A DNA stretch of 64,000 bases from Bifidobacterium pseudocatenulatum DSM 20438 = JCM 1200 = LMG 10505 (GTDB taxonomy: Bacteria; Actinomycetota; Actinomycetes; Actinomycetales; Bifidobacteriaceae): contig NZ_AP012330.1 in the NCBI RefSeq assembly GCF_001025215.1, positions 1,302,001-1,366,000 of the forward strand. The letters are read 5' to 3'. The first letter of the stretch is position 1. Every line of letters starts with the position of its first letter. This document shows positions 18,000-26,808 of the stretch, piece by piece. The notes below the pieces were generated by a model, which saw nothing but the letters and a program-made list of their open reading frames with translations, did not search any database and was not told where the DNA came from. A program made the position numbers and the translations under genes.

Positions 18000-18692
18000 A
18001 TGATCGACGACGATTCCAACGAACTCATCCCATTCGAAGGCGGAGACAGTGATGCCGATGCCAGCACCGGGAACAACAATCCAGACGACACGAAAAGCGT
18101 CACCATCATCCAAGACGAACAAGGCATCGTCTTCCTCGGCGACGCCGGTACCATAGATCTCTGGCTCAAGGATGAAGGCTTCGATTCCAAAGCATTCAAA
18201 GCCAAAGCCATACAGACCGTCTCCTCGGCCAGCAAAGGCGCACAGGCAGCCGGCAACGCCATGGTCGAAAGCGGACGTTGGGTAAAACTCACCAAGGAAT
18301 CGGCTGAGCTGGTCGCCAAATACGGCAAGAACTGTAAGAAGGGACCGTTCCAAGCCGGTGTTGTACGGCAACCGAACGGGCGCATCATCAAACATCTAAA
18401 ATTCACCCAGCCAGGGCAACTCAACCCCGCCATGCTCACCGGCATCAGCGGCGTCATGGCACAGATGGCTCTGGAACAGGACGTCTCCGAAATCACCGAT
18501 TACCTGAAGGAAATCGATGCGAAGCTCGACGACCTGCTGCGCGATCAGAAAGACCAGACCGTCAGCAAGCTCACCGGAATCTCCCAATATAGTAAGGAAT
18601 CACATGCGTTATTTCACTTCGGACACGCATTTCGGCCATCCACTAGTCACCGCGCTGCGCGGGTTCCTGAACAATGGCAAGCTACGTGCTGA
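18000..18692 (+). CDS. Hypothetical protein, probably 3'-truncated and chimeric
   Basis: Starts at ATG 18000 after AAGGAAATAACC. Residues 1-190 look like a normal soluble protein: an acidic N-terminus, then KSVTIIQDEQGIVFLGDAGT and later QLNPAMLTGISGVMAQMALE and ITDYLKEIDAKLDDLLRDQK. After QTVSKLTGI the composition changes abruptly (HALFHFGHAFRPSTSHRAAR) because the frame runs for about 90 nt inside the phosphoesterase gene. I infer the native C-terminus was lost in a deletion that joined this gene to the next one. Function unknown. Confidence 0.6.
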   Translation: MIDDDSNELIPFEGGDSDADASTGNNNPDDTKSVTIIQDEQGIVFLGDAGTIDLWLKDEGFDSKAFKAKAIQTVSSASKGAQAAGNAMVESGRWVKLTKESAELVAKYGKNCKKGPFQAGVVRQPNGRIIKHLKFTQPGQLNPAMLTGISGVMAQMALEQDVSEITDYLKEIDAKLDDLLRDQKDQTVSKLTGISQYSKESHALFHFGHAFRPSTSHRAARVPEQWQATC

Positions 18693-19359
18693 GTACCTCG
18701 ACATCTGGCAGACGCAGACCCGCACCACCGCACACGCGTGGATCAAACAATATGTGCACGACAATCAGACATCGTTCAAAGCGATCTGCGACATCGCACG
18801 TCATGAGAACACCATCATCGACAATATCAACGAGATCGTCGGGCACGACGACGAACTGTGGATTCTCGGCGACCTCTCCTACCGTTGCACCGTCGAGCAC
18901 ACACTCGAATGCCTGCGCCGAATCAACTGCCAACATCTGCATCTGATCATCGGCAACCACGACCGCAACTTCCGTCTCCGATTCAATGACATGCTATACG
19001 AAGACGTGTTCGAGACCATCGACGACTACTGCGAAATCGACATGGAACTTCCCGTTCTCGATGAATCCGGCAAAATAACGGTGGCGACCACGCAGCAAAG
19101 CATCGCCATGAGCCACTTCCCCAGACTCTCGGCATTGGCCGAAGAACACGGCGACTGGCCGAGCAACTGGAACGAGTTCGCCGATATGGCGCCTACCACC
19201 GAAGGCTGGCTGCTCTACGGCCATACGCATCAGGACGTTCCCGACGGCACTGATCCGCGAAGTGTGAACGTGGGACTCGACGCATGGGATTTCAAGCCCG
19301 TCAGCGAACAGCAGATCCTCGCCTGGCTTGTATCCCGGTGTGCCGACCAATCAAAATGA
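18604..19359 (+). CDS. Calcineurin-like metallophosphoesterase
   Basis: 251-residue predicted phosphoesterase with the five metal-site blocks: D-T-H in YFTSDTHFGH (residues about 5-10), GDLSYR, GNHDRN, the His of MSHFPR and GHTH near the C-terminus. This is the two-metal phosphohydrolase core; the substrate is unknown. The start at ATG 18604 is supported by AAGGAA 5 nt upstream and by the core motif beginning at residue 3. It overlaps the end of the upstream frame by 89 nt, consistent with a deletion junction just before it. Confidence 0.88.
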   Translation: MRYFTSDTHFGHPLVTALRGFLNNGKLRAEYLDIWQTQTRTTAHAWIKQYVHDNQTSFKAICDIARHENTIIDNINEIVGHDDELWILGDLSYRCTVEHTLECLRRINCQHLHLIIGNHDRNFRLRFNDMLYEDVFETIDDYCEIDMELPVLDESGKITVATTQQSIAMSHFPRLSALAEEHGDWPSNWNEFADMAPTTEGWLLYGHTHQDVPDGTDPRSVNVGLDAWDFKPVSEQQILAWLVSRCADQSK

Positions 19360-19364
19360 ATTCC

Positions 19365-19668
19365 ACCCTGAGCATGAATCCGGGCTGTAGGATGCCGGGT
19401 CGCTGGTATTTGTCGACGCCGGCGCTCCAGGTTTGCAACCATTCGAGTTTGGGACACTGTCGGCATGTTCCCGGATCAACATTGCCGACGATGACGGTGA
19501 CTTGAGCTTTGAGCTCTTCGGGGATGATGGCCGTCCTTGCCATGTTGCCACGCTGCGCCGGATCGCCTACGAATTCTTGCGGCACGCCTTTGGCTGCACG
19601 CATAAACTGCGCTTGTTCGAATGGCGTCAACGGCAGGCAATTGACGATAAGTTTGCGATTATTCTCGG
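19365..19668 (-). pseudogene. N-terminal fragment of a 2-hydroxyacid dehydrogenase (second copy)
   Basis: Starting in-frame at RKLIVNCLPLTPFEQAQFMR and continuing GVPQEFVGDPAQRGNM ... CPKLEWLQTWSAGVDKYQRP and GILQPGFML, this matches the first 100 residues of the gene at 5657-6649. It then diverges abruptly after GFML. There is no catalytic domain. The copies differ at many positions, so this is an old paralogous or horizontally acquired remnant, not a recent duplication. Confidence 0.85.
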
Positions 19669-19784
19669 TTCCCCCTATCCCACCTTAGGACAAACATGAG
19701 ATAAGCCTTTCGCATGTGAGTGGCGAATAGATTCAGCCGAGTCTGACTTGACCCCGGCTGAATCACATGTATGCGCCCGTCTGT

Positions 19785-19911
19785 TCAGGCAAGGGACTCG
19801 TACGCTTGCGCATCGACCGGTTCAAGCCATTCGTTGCTCATCGCGCCAGGGTCTCCTGCCGGAACCATGAACGCCAGGTGGGAGAAGGATTCGCCAGGAG
19901 CCGCACCACTG
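19785..19911 (-). pseudogene. Cupin-domain protein, C-terminal fragment
   Basis: Minus-strand frame ending at 19785 reads GAAPGESFSHLAFMVPAGDP and then SNEWLEPVDAQAYESLA. It resembles the last strands of small cupins found beside aldo-keto reductases and carboxymuconolactone decarboxylases, with S-H-L-A-F carrying a typical metal-ligand His. The upstream part is absent. Confidence 0.5.
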
Positions 19912-19919
19912 ACGGCACC

Positions 19920-20186
19920 ATGCGCAACAAGTATGATCAAGCGCAAGCCCAAGACATGCCCATCGTCGAACGTGTGCTTGAAGTAGCCGAACACCATGGA
20001 GTGCCCATGGCTCAGGTTGCGCTTGCATGGCACTGGGCCAAGGGCGTGACTGCACCTATCGTGGGCTGTTTGCAGCCAGAACGCGTGGATGATGCTATCG
20101 CCGCGCTAGGCGTGCAGCACCATGAGCTCTCGTCGACACGTAGTAAAACATATGCCAACATTGCAGGTCTCTTGCGCACAAACTAA
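19920..20186 (+). pseudogene. Aldo/keto reductase, C-terminal fragment
   Basis: Reads MRNKYDQAQAQDMPIVERVL, EVAEHHGVPMAQVALAWHWA and KGVTAPIVGCLQPERVDDAI, the NADPH-binding end of the aldo/keto reductase barrel. The catalytic Tyr/Lys/His half is missing. It overlaps head-on with the cupin fragment zone, again a rearrangement scar. From 20187 to 20393 no gene is seen. Confidence 0.7.
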
Positions 20187-20393
20187 ACCATGCAACCGGT
20201 TTGATTCCCTATTAGATAAGAACGCCTCACAACCGCAAGGTGTACTCAGCCACTACTACATCGCGGTATACATACAGCACCACTCATCAAAAAACGGAAG
20301 AGTCGCCAAAGTCATCTAAAGATGACTCCCTACGACAAATAATTACAAGGATATTCCACCTATGACAAACTGGCGCTGCGAAGAGGAGGAAAA

Positions 20394-20555
20394 ATGAAAC
20401 TAATCGCTATACTGTTGTCCATCATCATAATGGAAGCACCTAGCTCCATGACCAGCCCTGGTCCTTTTACATCAGCAAACGCTCTCAATACGTATTCCGC
20501 CAAGATATATCCCAAGTGCCCTCCAAGTCTACACTGGCTCTGCCGAGTCTTCTGA
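20394..20555 (+). CDS. Possible small hydrophobic peptide
   Basis: 53 codons beginning MKLIAILLSIIIMEAPSS, with a strong ribosome site GAGGAGGAAAA directly before the ATG. The N-terminus is a possible membrane helix. It overlaps the 3' end of the histidine kinase gene head-on. A peptide next to a lanthipeptide cluster could be an immunity peptide, but there is no family support, and codon use is not convincing. Confidence 0.3.
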   Translation: MKLIAILLSIIIMEAPSSMTSPGPFTSANALNTYSAKIYPKCPPSLHWLCRVF

Positions 20556-21714
20556 CATGATGACAGGAAAACGCGCATGAAACTGCCATGCTCCTTTTTC
20601 AGAAGATGTTTTAGCAAATCCTCCTATGGACTTAATCCATTTCATATGCAGCGACAAACCGCTTCCGGACACCGGCTTGTCAGGAAATAAGTTCTTTGAC
20701 GAAATATCATTCACCTGATCCACATGAATTAAATCATCGTCATCCCAAAAAACAATGAGACGGTATTCACCTCCTGGACTTCCATGCACAGCGATATTTG
20801 TATATAGCTCATGAATCAAAGAAAAAACCTCACGGGAAAAAGCATCATCAAGATTCTTCAAATCTTTTAGCGCAATTCTCGTCTTTCCATGAAATCCGAG
20901 TTCCTTCAGGAAGGAATCCCCTTGCTCACCTACAATTTGCAATCCAGAGAGACTCATATTGTCCGCTTGTACTGATTCCGTCTTTCCACCATTCATTAAA
21001 TCAACAACAGATCGCATCTCATCCAAAGTTTCTACGACGAGAGCCCTCACTTCTCTTATTTCTTTCTCGTCAAAGGTTTTGTTCTTCTCAGCATCCAAGA
21101 TTAGACCGTCCAGCAAAATTGCCATGTATGCCAAGTTACCAGCCACTGAATCATGAATTCGGCTGGCTACCACGCTCTCTTTTCGCAGGTATTCGACGTG
21201 CTGACTTAATTTTTCATACCTTAGTTTGTTTTGTTTGAGCTGGGCAGCAAGTTCTTTCCACGCAAACGTTTTTCCGACGAAGTATGCAAAGAACATGACA
21301 AGAATTAACATGAAATACTCATTGGCCGCCACACCATCAGCATTAAAGCGCCACATTCGAACCAATGCCACCGCGAACGGATACAGCATCCCCCACAACG
21401 ACTCAATTCGCAGCCCCGCATACCCCAGAGCCAACCAAGTTCCCCATAAAAAGCTTGGACCACCGTCATCTGGAATAAGACAGCAAATCACAAAAGTAAA
21501 AAAAAATGATATTGCAACATATAATCGGCCGCCGCGGCATCAGGACAACAGCTAATACATGCACGCATACGAGGAAAAATGTCATCACACCCGCAGAAGG
21601 GAAAAACAGTATTTCCGCAATAGTCATGATGACACAAACCGCTACAAGCAGATATTGGAGGTGAAATACGCACCATGAAATAAATGGATTTACTCTTTTA
21701 GTACTCACGTTCAT
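20529..21714 (-). pseudogene. Sensor histidine kinase of the lanthipeptide cluster, frame broken at an A9 tract
   Basis: NarL-partner-type sensor kinase. From ATG 21714 the first frame encodes membrane segments (CVFHLQYLLVAVCVIMTIAE; GVMTFFLVCVHVLAVVLM) and stops soon after a run of nine A (21498-21506; T9 on the coding strand). The other frame resumes within a few codons as FVICCLIPDDGGPSFLWG and carries the HisKA_3 phospho-acceptor (ASRIHDSVAGNLAYMAILLD) and an ATPase end (LIHELYTNIAVHG; GSGLSLHMKWI). One base more or less in the tract would give a single protein of about 394 residues. It overlaps the regulator gene by 17 nt. It may be phase-variable, a real mutation, or a sequencing artefact at the homopolymer. 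Confidence 0.8.
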
Positions 21715-22375
21715 TAATTTCCATCCATTGAATTACTGCTTGAGTCCTATTTTTAGCCCCTAATTTCTTCATGACCCTTCGAATATACGTTTTCACTGTA
21801 GGTTCCCCTATGCCAAGCTTGATGCCGATCTCCTTTGAGGTAAAACCCAGGGAACACAGCCCCATAACCTCTCGTTCCCTTTTCGCAAACGTTTCATAGT
21901 TGACATTTCCACTTTTGGCAGTCAATAATCTCTCATGCGACTCCTGCGCACTTTCGGAAGATGCATATTTAACATCCGCCCGCCGCCCATTCACTATTGC
22001 ACATAAGACATGGCAAAGACCTTTCACATTCGCCTTATCCACAAGACAGCTCGCTCCGTTTTCCAGAGCAGGCACACAGTAACGGTCCAGAGAAAAAGCA
22101 GTCATGCCCACTAAATCAACCTGAGCAGTCTCCTCACGAATGGTCCGGCACACATCGCAACCGCTCATTCCCTCTAGAGACATATCCACAAGCAATACAT
22201 CAGGACGCGTCCGCGAGTTAAGACTCTTACTCACCGCGGTCAGACCATCCGATACAGCCCAACACACGTTAGCCTGCGGAAGAATACGCTCAATCATCAT
22301 CTTCATAACGCCAAGCGTCAATCTGTCATTGTCCACGATAGCGATTCTTATTCGTTTTCCCAAATACATCGTCAC
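21698..22375 (-). CDS. LuxR/NarL-family response regulator
   Basis: 225 residues. The receiver domain has the acidic pocket IAIVDNDRLTL, the phospho-acceptor Asp in VLLVDMSLEGMSG, and a conserved Lys in CLVDKANVKG. The C-terminal LuxR-type helix-turn-helix reads FAKREREVMGLCSLGFTSKE and IGEPTVKTYIRRVMKKLGA. ATG codons at 22375 and 22369 are both possible starts. It pairs with the overlapping kinase and follows lanKC by about 80 nt, so it likely controls the lanthipeptide operon. The inverted repeat at 28035-28055 is a candidate binding site. Confidence 0.9.
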   Translation of the reverse strand: MTMYLGKRIRIAIVDNDRLTLGVMKMMIERILPQANVCWAVSDGLTAVSKSLNSRTRPDVLLVDMSLEGMSGCDVCRTIREETAQVDLVGMTAFSLDRYCVPALENGASCLVDKANVKGLCHVLCAIVNGRRADVKYASSESAQESHERLLTAKSGNVNYETFAKREREVMGLCSLGFTSKEIGIKLGIGEPTVKTYIRRVMKKLGAKNRTQAVIQWMEINEREY

Positions 22376-22458
22376 TCACCTTCACCCCTAAGCATACAAA
22401 TATAGCCACGCATTGCATCACGTACAGGCCATCACCCAGCCAGCAGCAATAGCTATTT

Positions 22459-25116
22459 TCAAACACGGAAAAGCGAAAAATCCTCATTTTCCAGAACCGG
22501 CATCCAAGATCCCCATTCCCCTGATCGCCCAGAATCACTTAACGCTAAAAGCACACCGGCCGATCCCGTCCCCAAATCCATGGAACACTTGTATCCATAA
22601 AGTCCCGGGAAAACAATGTTTCCATTGTTCTTCATCAGGTAAAGATTCAATCCATCAATAATCCGCTCCCACAGCTCATCATCAATACCTAAGTCGCGCA
22701 ACGCTATTGCAGCAGGCAACAGTCCCACATAACCCCCGAATAAGCCACCATTAAACGTGCAAACCATATCTGAACCTTGGGAAAGCCTTCTAAGAAACTC
22801 CTCATTAAGGAATTCCATTGACTCATTACCATCTTTATAGACTTCAATAAAAGCTAGGGCCACACCAGAAGTTCCACAATCCAGATAAGGCATTGTTCTG
22901 GGTTTATTCTTCAAATGATCCACGTAATACATCGGACGCTCCTTGTTATCCGCATTGGCAAGATGCGTTAGCGTAAGACGAAAAATGCTTTCCGCACGGG
23001 AGCGCAAAGCATCGTCTTTCCTGCAAAGAGAAGCCTTCCACAGGAACAGACCTGCACCCAACCAGCCCTTCATTAAGGTAAAGTCCGCTTTCGAACTCAG
23101 CATGTCTTGCGAAGTTAAACCACAATCGCATCTCTCATACACCTTGGAAAGAATATACGACAACATTTTTTCTTCATGCGAGTTCCTAGATGCTCCCAAT
23201 GACAGAAGAGCCATGCCAATGCCAGACAAACCAGAGTACAAGGAATAGTCGTCAATGCCTGCCAAATAATCAATGTGAGAGATTCCGATATAAGAAAGCA
23301 TTTTATGACATTCCTCGCGAGAAAACACCTCATATGCAGCCATGGCCACACCTACCGTACCGTTAAACAATCCCGCGCGGAACGACATACCGTCTTTCAA
23401 TTTACGTAATACCGATATATATTTCTCCCGCGCAATAGCATAAAACCATTCCGAGTTTTCCAAACATGAAGATTTCAGCAAAGCCAAGCTCACACCGGCA
23501 AAACCAGACCCAATGCTATATTTAGACATCTCATCGCCATACATTGAAATATCACCTTTGACAGGATATTCACCTCGCAAGTCAAGACCAGAGACAATCC
23601 CTTTATAAAGAAGTCTCATAAAGGTTTCAATATTCTCAGGATCTAAAAGCTTGTCACAAGCCTGTAACGCTTTGTCGATAAATGGTCCATGAGACAATAA
23701 CGGAGTCAAGCCAAGCATTCGCGATCTGACAGACCGAAGAAAAGAAACTGCCTCATTCCCAAAGTGCTTTTGCACCATATAATCCTGACAGAACAACAAC
23801 GAAGGAGCCAGATAATAAAGGGGACATATGGGAACAAAAAGGCGGTGCACTATAACCGCGAAGGCATACCAATCTTGTTGTTCATAGTTGCATACAGCAT
23901 CGTTGGTAAATCCTGGAGTAGCGATATCTACTTGAAAATCTTGGGAAAGTTTTTTCGCCGCCTCAAAATCAATCAGTTTAATTTCTAAAGAATCATTAAT
24001 CAGCACATTTGATAAGCTCAAATCTCCAACCGCAAATCCAATTCCATGCATTTTCGCAATTGCACTTTCCAATTTGGTTGCGATCTCTTTACACCCTCGC
24101 CAATAAGAATCAGAGCAATCCGTCCGAGCAGAGCATCCATCGAAAGGGAATTCCATTGCTATGTACTGCTGCAAATCTCGACCTTCAAAAAAATCCTCAA
24201 CTAAAAATGCATGATTCCAGACATCAAAACAATCGACAGCATTCACAACATCAGAGAGCGGACTCAAGGAACGAAGGATTTGATATTCATGCTTGATTCG
24301 ATGAAAAGCATCCAAACATGACCTATCACTGACCCCAACATTTTTTCGCCCTTCTTTAAGGATATATTTTTTGCCGTTTCGCGAAGCGAGATACACCCCA
24401 CCGTTATTACTAAAATGGACAGCGGAGTCTATTTGATAATCCGTTAATTTTCCATTTGAGTATTCAATAAAATAATTATTCTCTTTAACATATATAGGTT
24501 CATCAACGAAAGAAGGCAAGGAATACAGCGGTAATTCTTTATCCGGTATTAAATCACCCTGAGGAGTCACTATCACAGGTACATTCTTTTCGTTTGAAAA
24601 GCGCGGCTTCAGAGCACCATATCTGAAAAATACATTACTATTTTGCCATTGTTTATCAGTTAAGATATAAGGACCATCATCATATTTACAAACAATGGTT
24701 TTTAAATCTTTTAGTAGCTGAATAAAAATATGTTCAGAACTGGGGTAAATAGTTATGAATTTACCTGACTCAAGTCTATCCGCATATTTTCCATTCGCCT
24801 GAATGAAACAAGTTCTACTTGAAAGATATTTAAAAGAAATAGATTTAACGAAAAGATATTCAGCAACATCATAGAGAACATTCTGAGCATCATAAATTGT
24901 AGAAGTGATATGAATTTTCCAACCTTGAGGAGGAAAAGAGTACATCAGACAATTGACATAAGTCCAATGCCCATCAGACCTAACGCCCCATTGCTCTGAG
25001 TTGTCATTCGTCGGCAAAACATAAGCATCTTCACAAGCATAAACAGGTTCGCTATAGTATATGGTCTCCTTATCTGCCGAGAAACGGAGGTAATCATCCG
25101 CCGAGTAACCAACCAT
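22459..25116 (-). CDS. lanKC: Class III lanthipeptide synthetase LanKC (lyase-kinase-cyclase)
   Basis: Trifunctional enzyme of 885 residues that phosphorylates Ser/Thr in the precursor, eliminates phosphate, and cyclises with Cys to make lanthionine or labionin. Residues 1 to about 215 are the lyase-type N-domain. The kinase domain follows with the ATP-binding Lys in YILKEGRK (about 254), catalytic VGDLSLSNVLI (Asp about 365, Asn about 370) and metal-binding LIDFEAA. The C-terminal LanC-like cyclase has repeated G-x-x-G turns (GSGFAGVSLALL, GLSGIGMALL, CGTSGVALAF, LGTGSAGVLLAL). I do not see the zinc-ligand WCYG/CHG motifs, so class III rather than IV. The ATG at 25116 has AGAGGG upstream. 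Confidence 0.92.
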   Translation of the reverse strand: MVGYSADDYLRFSADKETIYYSEPVYACEDAYVLPTNDNSEQWGVRSDGHWTYVNCLMYSFPPQGWKIHITSTIYDAQNVLYDVAEYLFVKSISFKYLSSRTCFIQANGKYADRLESGKFITIYPSSEHIFIQLLKDLKTIVCKYDDGPYILTDKQWQNSNVFFRYGALKPRFSNEKNVPVIVTPQGDLIPDKELPLYSLPSFVDEPIYVKENNYFIEYSNGKLTDYQIDSAVHFSNNGGVYLASRNGKKYILKEGRKNVGVSDRSCLDAFHRIKHEYQILRSLSPLSDVVNAVDCFDVWNHAFLVEDFFEGRDLQQYIAMEFPFDGCSARTDCSDSYWRGCKEIATKLESAIAKMHGIGFAVGDLSLSNVLINDSLEIKLIDFEAAKKLSQDFQVDIATPGFTNDAVCNYEQQDWYAFAVIVHRLFVPICPLYYLAPSLLFCQDYMVQKHFGNEAVSFLRSVRSRMLGLTPLLSHGPFIDKALQACDKLLDPENIETFMRLLYKGIVSGLDLRGEYPVKGDISMYGDEMSKYSIGSGFAGVSLALLKSSCLENSEWFYAIAREKYISVLRKLKDGMSFRAGLFNGTVGVAMAAYEVFSREECHKMLSYIGISHIDYLAGIDDYSLYSGLSGIGMALLSLGASRNSHEEKMLSYILSKVYERCDCGLTSQDMLSSKADFTLMKGWLGAGLFLWKASLCRKDDALRSRAESIFRLTLTHLANADNKERPMYYVDHLKNKPRTMPYLDCGTSGVALAFIEVYKDGNESMEFLNEEFLRRLSQGSDMVCTFNGGLFGGYVGLLPAAIALRDLGIDDELWERIIDGLNLYLMKNNGNIVFPGLYGYKCSMDLGTGSAGVLLALSDSGRSGEWGSWMPVLENEDFSLFRV

Positions 25117-25138
25117 CACAATTCCCTCTTCCCCTATA

Positions 25139-25888
25139 TCAATCCTTCAAGAGTTGATTTTGAACAAAAAATCTATACGCTGGACATCTTTCAATGAGCT
25201 CTCGATGATCCCCCTGATCCAAAAGATAACCATCTTCAATAAAGAAAATAACGTCTGAGTCTATTATCGTAGACAAGCGATGTGAAATGACAATTGAAAT
25301 ATCATACTCATGCGATCTTAATAGGTTATCAAGCACACGTCTTTCTGTCTTCACATCAAGATTCGACGTTGCCTCATCCAAAATAAGTATCGGAGCTTTC
25401 CTTAAACAAGCTCTCGCAATCTGCAATCTCTGTCGCTGTCCACCAGACAAAGACATCCCCTGCTCACCAACACTCTTTTCCAAATCACCAACGGAAATAA
25501 TTTCATCTAAGCAAGCATTTTTCAAACATTTATTAATGTCTTTTTCTGATGGCACAAAATCAAGACCAAAAAATAAATTTTCTTTAATTGTTGTAGAGAA
25601 AAGGAGATTATCTTGAGAGACGACAGTAAACCACCTTCTCCACTCTTCTAGATGCTGCCCATCAAGCAAGCTCTCATTGATAGCAATGGCTCCAGAATTT
25701 GCACTATATAGACCTGTTATTGTATTAATAATAGTCGTTTTCCCGGATCCAGATGGTCCAATAATTGCATATCGACCACCCTTTTCCAACCTCATACTAA
25801 CATCATGAAGAACTTCATTATCATTGTAACCAAATGAAACGCTTTTCAGTTCCAAATAATCAACATTATTATACGCAAAGTTTTCCAT
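25139..25888 (-). CDS. ABC transporter ATPase of the lanthipeptide exporter
   Basis: 249-residue nucleotide-binding subunit: Walker A GPSGSGKTT, Q-loop VVSQDNLLF, signature LSGGQRQRLQIARA, Walker B ILILDEATSNLD, H-loop ISHRLSTI. The sequence resembles the C-terminal half of an MsbA-type exporter, but here it is its own gene: the ATG at 25888 follows the permease TAG by 2 nt, with an AAGAGAAG ribosome site inside the permease end. The frame extends further upstream only as a shadow of the permease gene. Probably exports the modified peptide. Confidence 0.9.
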   Translation of the reverse strand: MENFAYNNVDYLELKSVSFGYNDNEVLHDVSMRLEKGGRYAIIGPSGSGKTTIINTITGLYSANSGAIAINESLLDGQHLEEWRRWFTVVSQDNLLFSTTIKENLFFGLDFVPSEKDINKCLKNACLDEIISVGDLEKSVGEQGMSLSGGQRQRLQIARACLRKAPILILDEATSNLDVKTERRVLDNLLRSHEYDISIVISHRLSTIIDSDVIFFIEDGYLLDQGDHRELIERCPAYRFFVQNQLLKD

Positions 25889-25890
25889 AT

Positions 25891-26808
25891 CTACTTCTCT
25901 TGAGATCCGATGACACGGTTGATTCTTTTTAAGGAACCTTTGATTGTTTGACAACTCAAATAAAAGGTAAATAAACCACCTACTGGAGTAACCAGCTGAA
26001 AGAATAACATTACATATGCAACAAACGAACCGTATGTCAAGAGATGTACGTCCATCAGATGAACACCATAGCAAACAATGACCCCAGTACAAAAAATCGA
26101 AATCAGATTTTGAACGGGCGTAACAAAAGAATATACTTTGTCATTCAAGAGATTAACTTCTTTTATTTCATTTACTCGTTTCTTGAATTTTAGAAGCATA
26201 CATCTCTCTGCATTACATAACTTAACAGTGCGCATACTTCGCACTATTTCTGAAGTAAACGTATTTAATTTACCAATTCTCTCTTGCAGCATCATCGCAT
26301 TTCTGTTATTAAATATACCTAAGGGAACAGCCAGTATCATCACTGCAGGAAAGATAATTAGAACCAAAATAGATAGTCTGTAGTTAATTACAGTAAGAGC
26401 AACGACGGAAAACAGTATATTGATAACACTCGAAACAAACTGAGGAATACTAGCCGCCACAAAATTCCTGACCAGAGAGATATCATATACTATTCCACTG
26501 GCGATTTCACCGCTATTTTCATTGTCAAAAAAGAGCATATCTTTCTCAAAAATTATATCCATAGCCTGAATACGCAATTCCGCCACATGAAGATCGGCCT
26601 CAGTTGAAATTAGCAATCCACCAATTGCACACAATATGAATTGCGCCGCAAAAAGAAAAGGGAATACATACAGTAAACTAAGATCAAATTTTTTATTATC
26701 TATAAAATCTTTTATCAAAAGAGGAACAAAGAATGATAACGTCGATCCAGCGATACTGCAAACCACGCCAAGAATCATTCTCTTGCTAATTCGCATAAAT
26801 TTAAGCAT
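25891..26808 (-). CDS. ABC transporter permease of the lanthipeptide exporter
   Basis: 305 residues forming a six-helix ABC type-1 transmembrane domain (segments such as MILGVVCSIAGSTLSFFVPL, LSILVLIIFPAVMILAVPLG and LTYGSFVAYVMLFFQL). The coupling-helix area NTFTSEIVRSMRTVKLCNAE and the linker SLKRINRVIGS are as in MsbA-type half transporters. There is no N-terminal C39 peptidase domain, so leader removal must be done by another protease. It overlaps the oxidoreductase gene by 8 nt. Confidence 0.9.
   Translation of the reverse strand: MLKFMRISKRMILGVVCSIAGSTLSFFVPLLIKDFIDNKKFDLSLLYVFPFLFAAQFILCAIGGLLISTEADLHVAELRIQAMDIIFEKDMLFFDNENSGEIASGIVYDISLVRNFVAASIPQFVSSVINILFSVVALTVINYRLSILVLIIFPAVMILAVPLGIFNNRNAMMLQERIGKLNTFTSEIVRSMRTVKLCNAERCMLLKFKKRVNEIKEVNLLNDKVYSFVTPVQNLISIFCTGVIVCYGVHLMDVHLLTYGSFVAYVMLFFQLVTPVGGLFTFYLSCQTIKGSLKRINRVIGSQEK

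Noticed and set aside
25139..26092. Frameshift in a single MsbA-type exporter gene
   Set aside because: The ATPase part has its own ATG and ribosome site 2 nt after the permease stop, and both proteins are complete; a natural gene split is simpler than a mutation.
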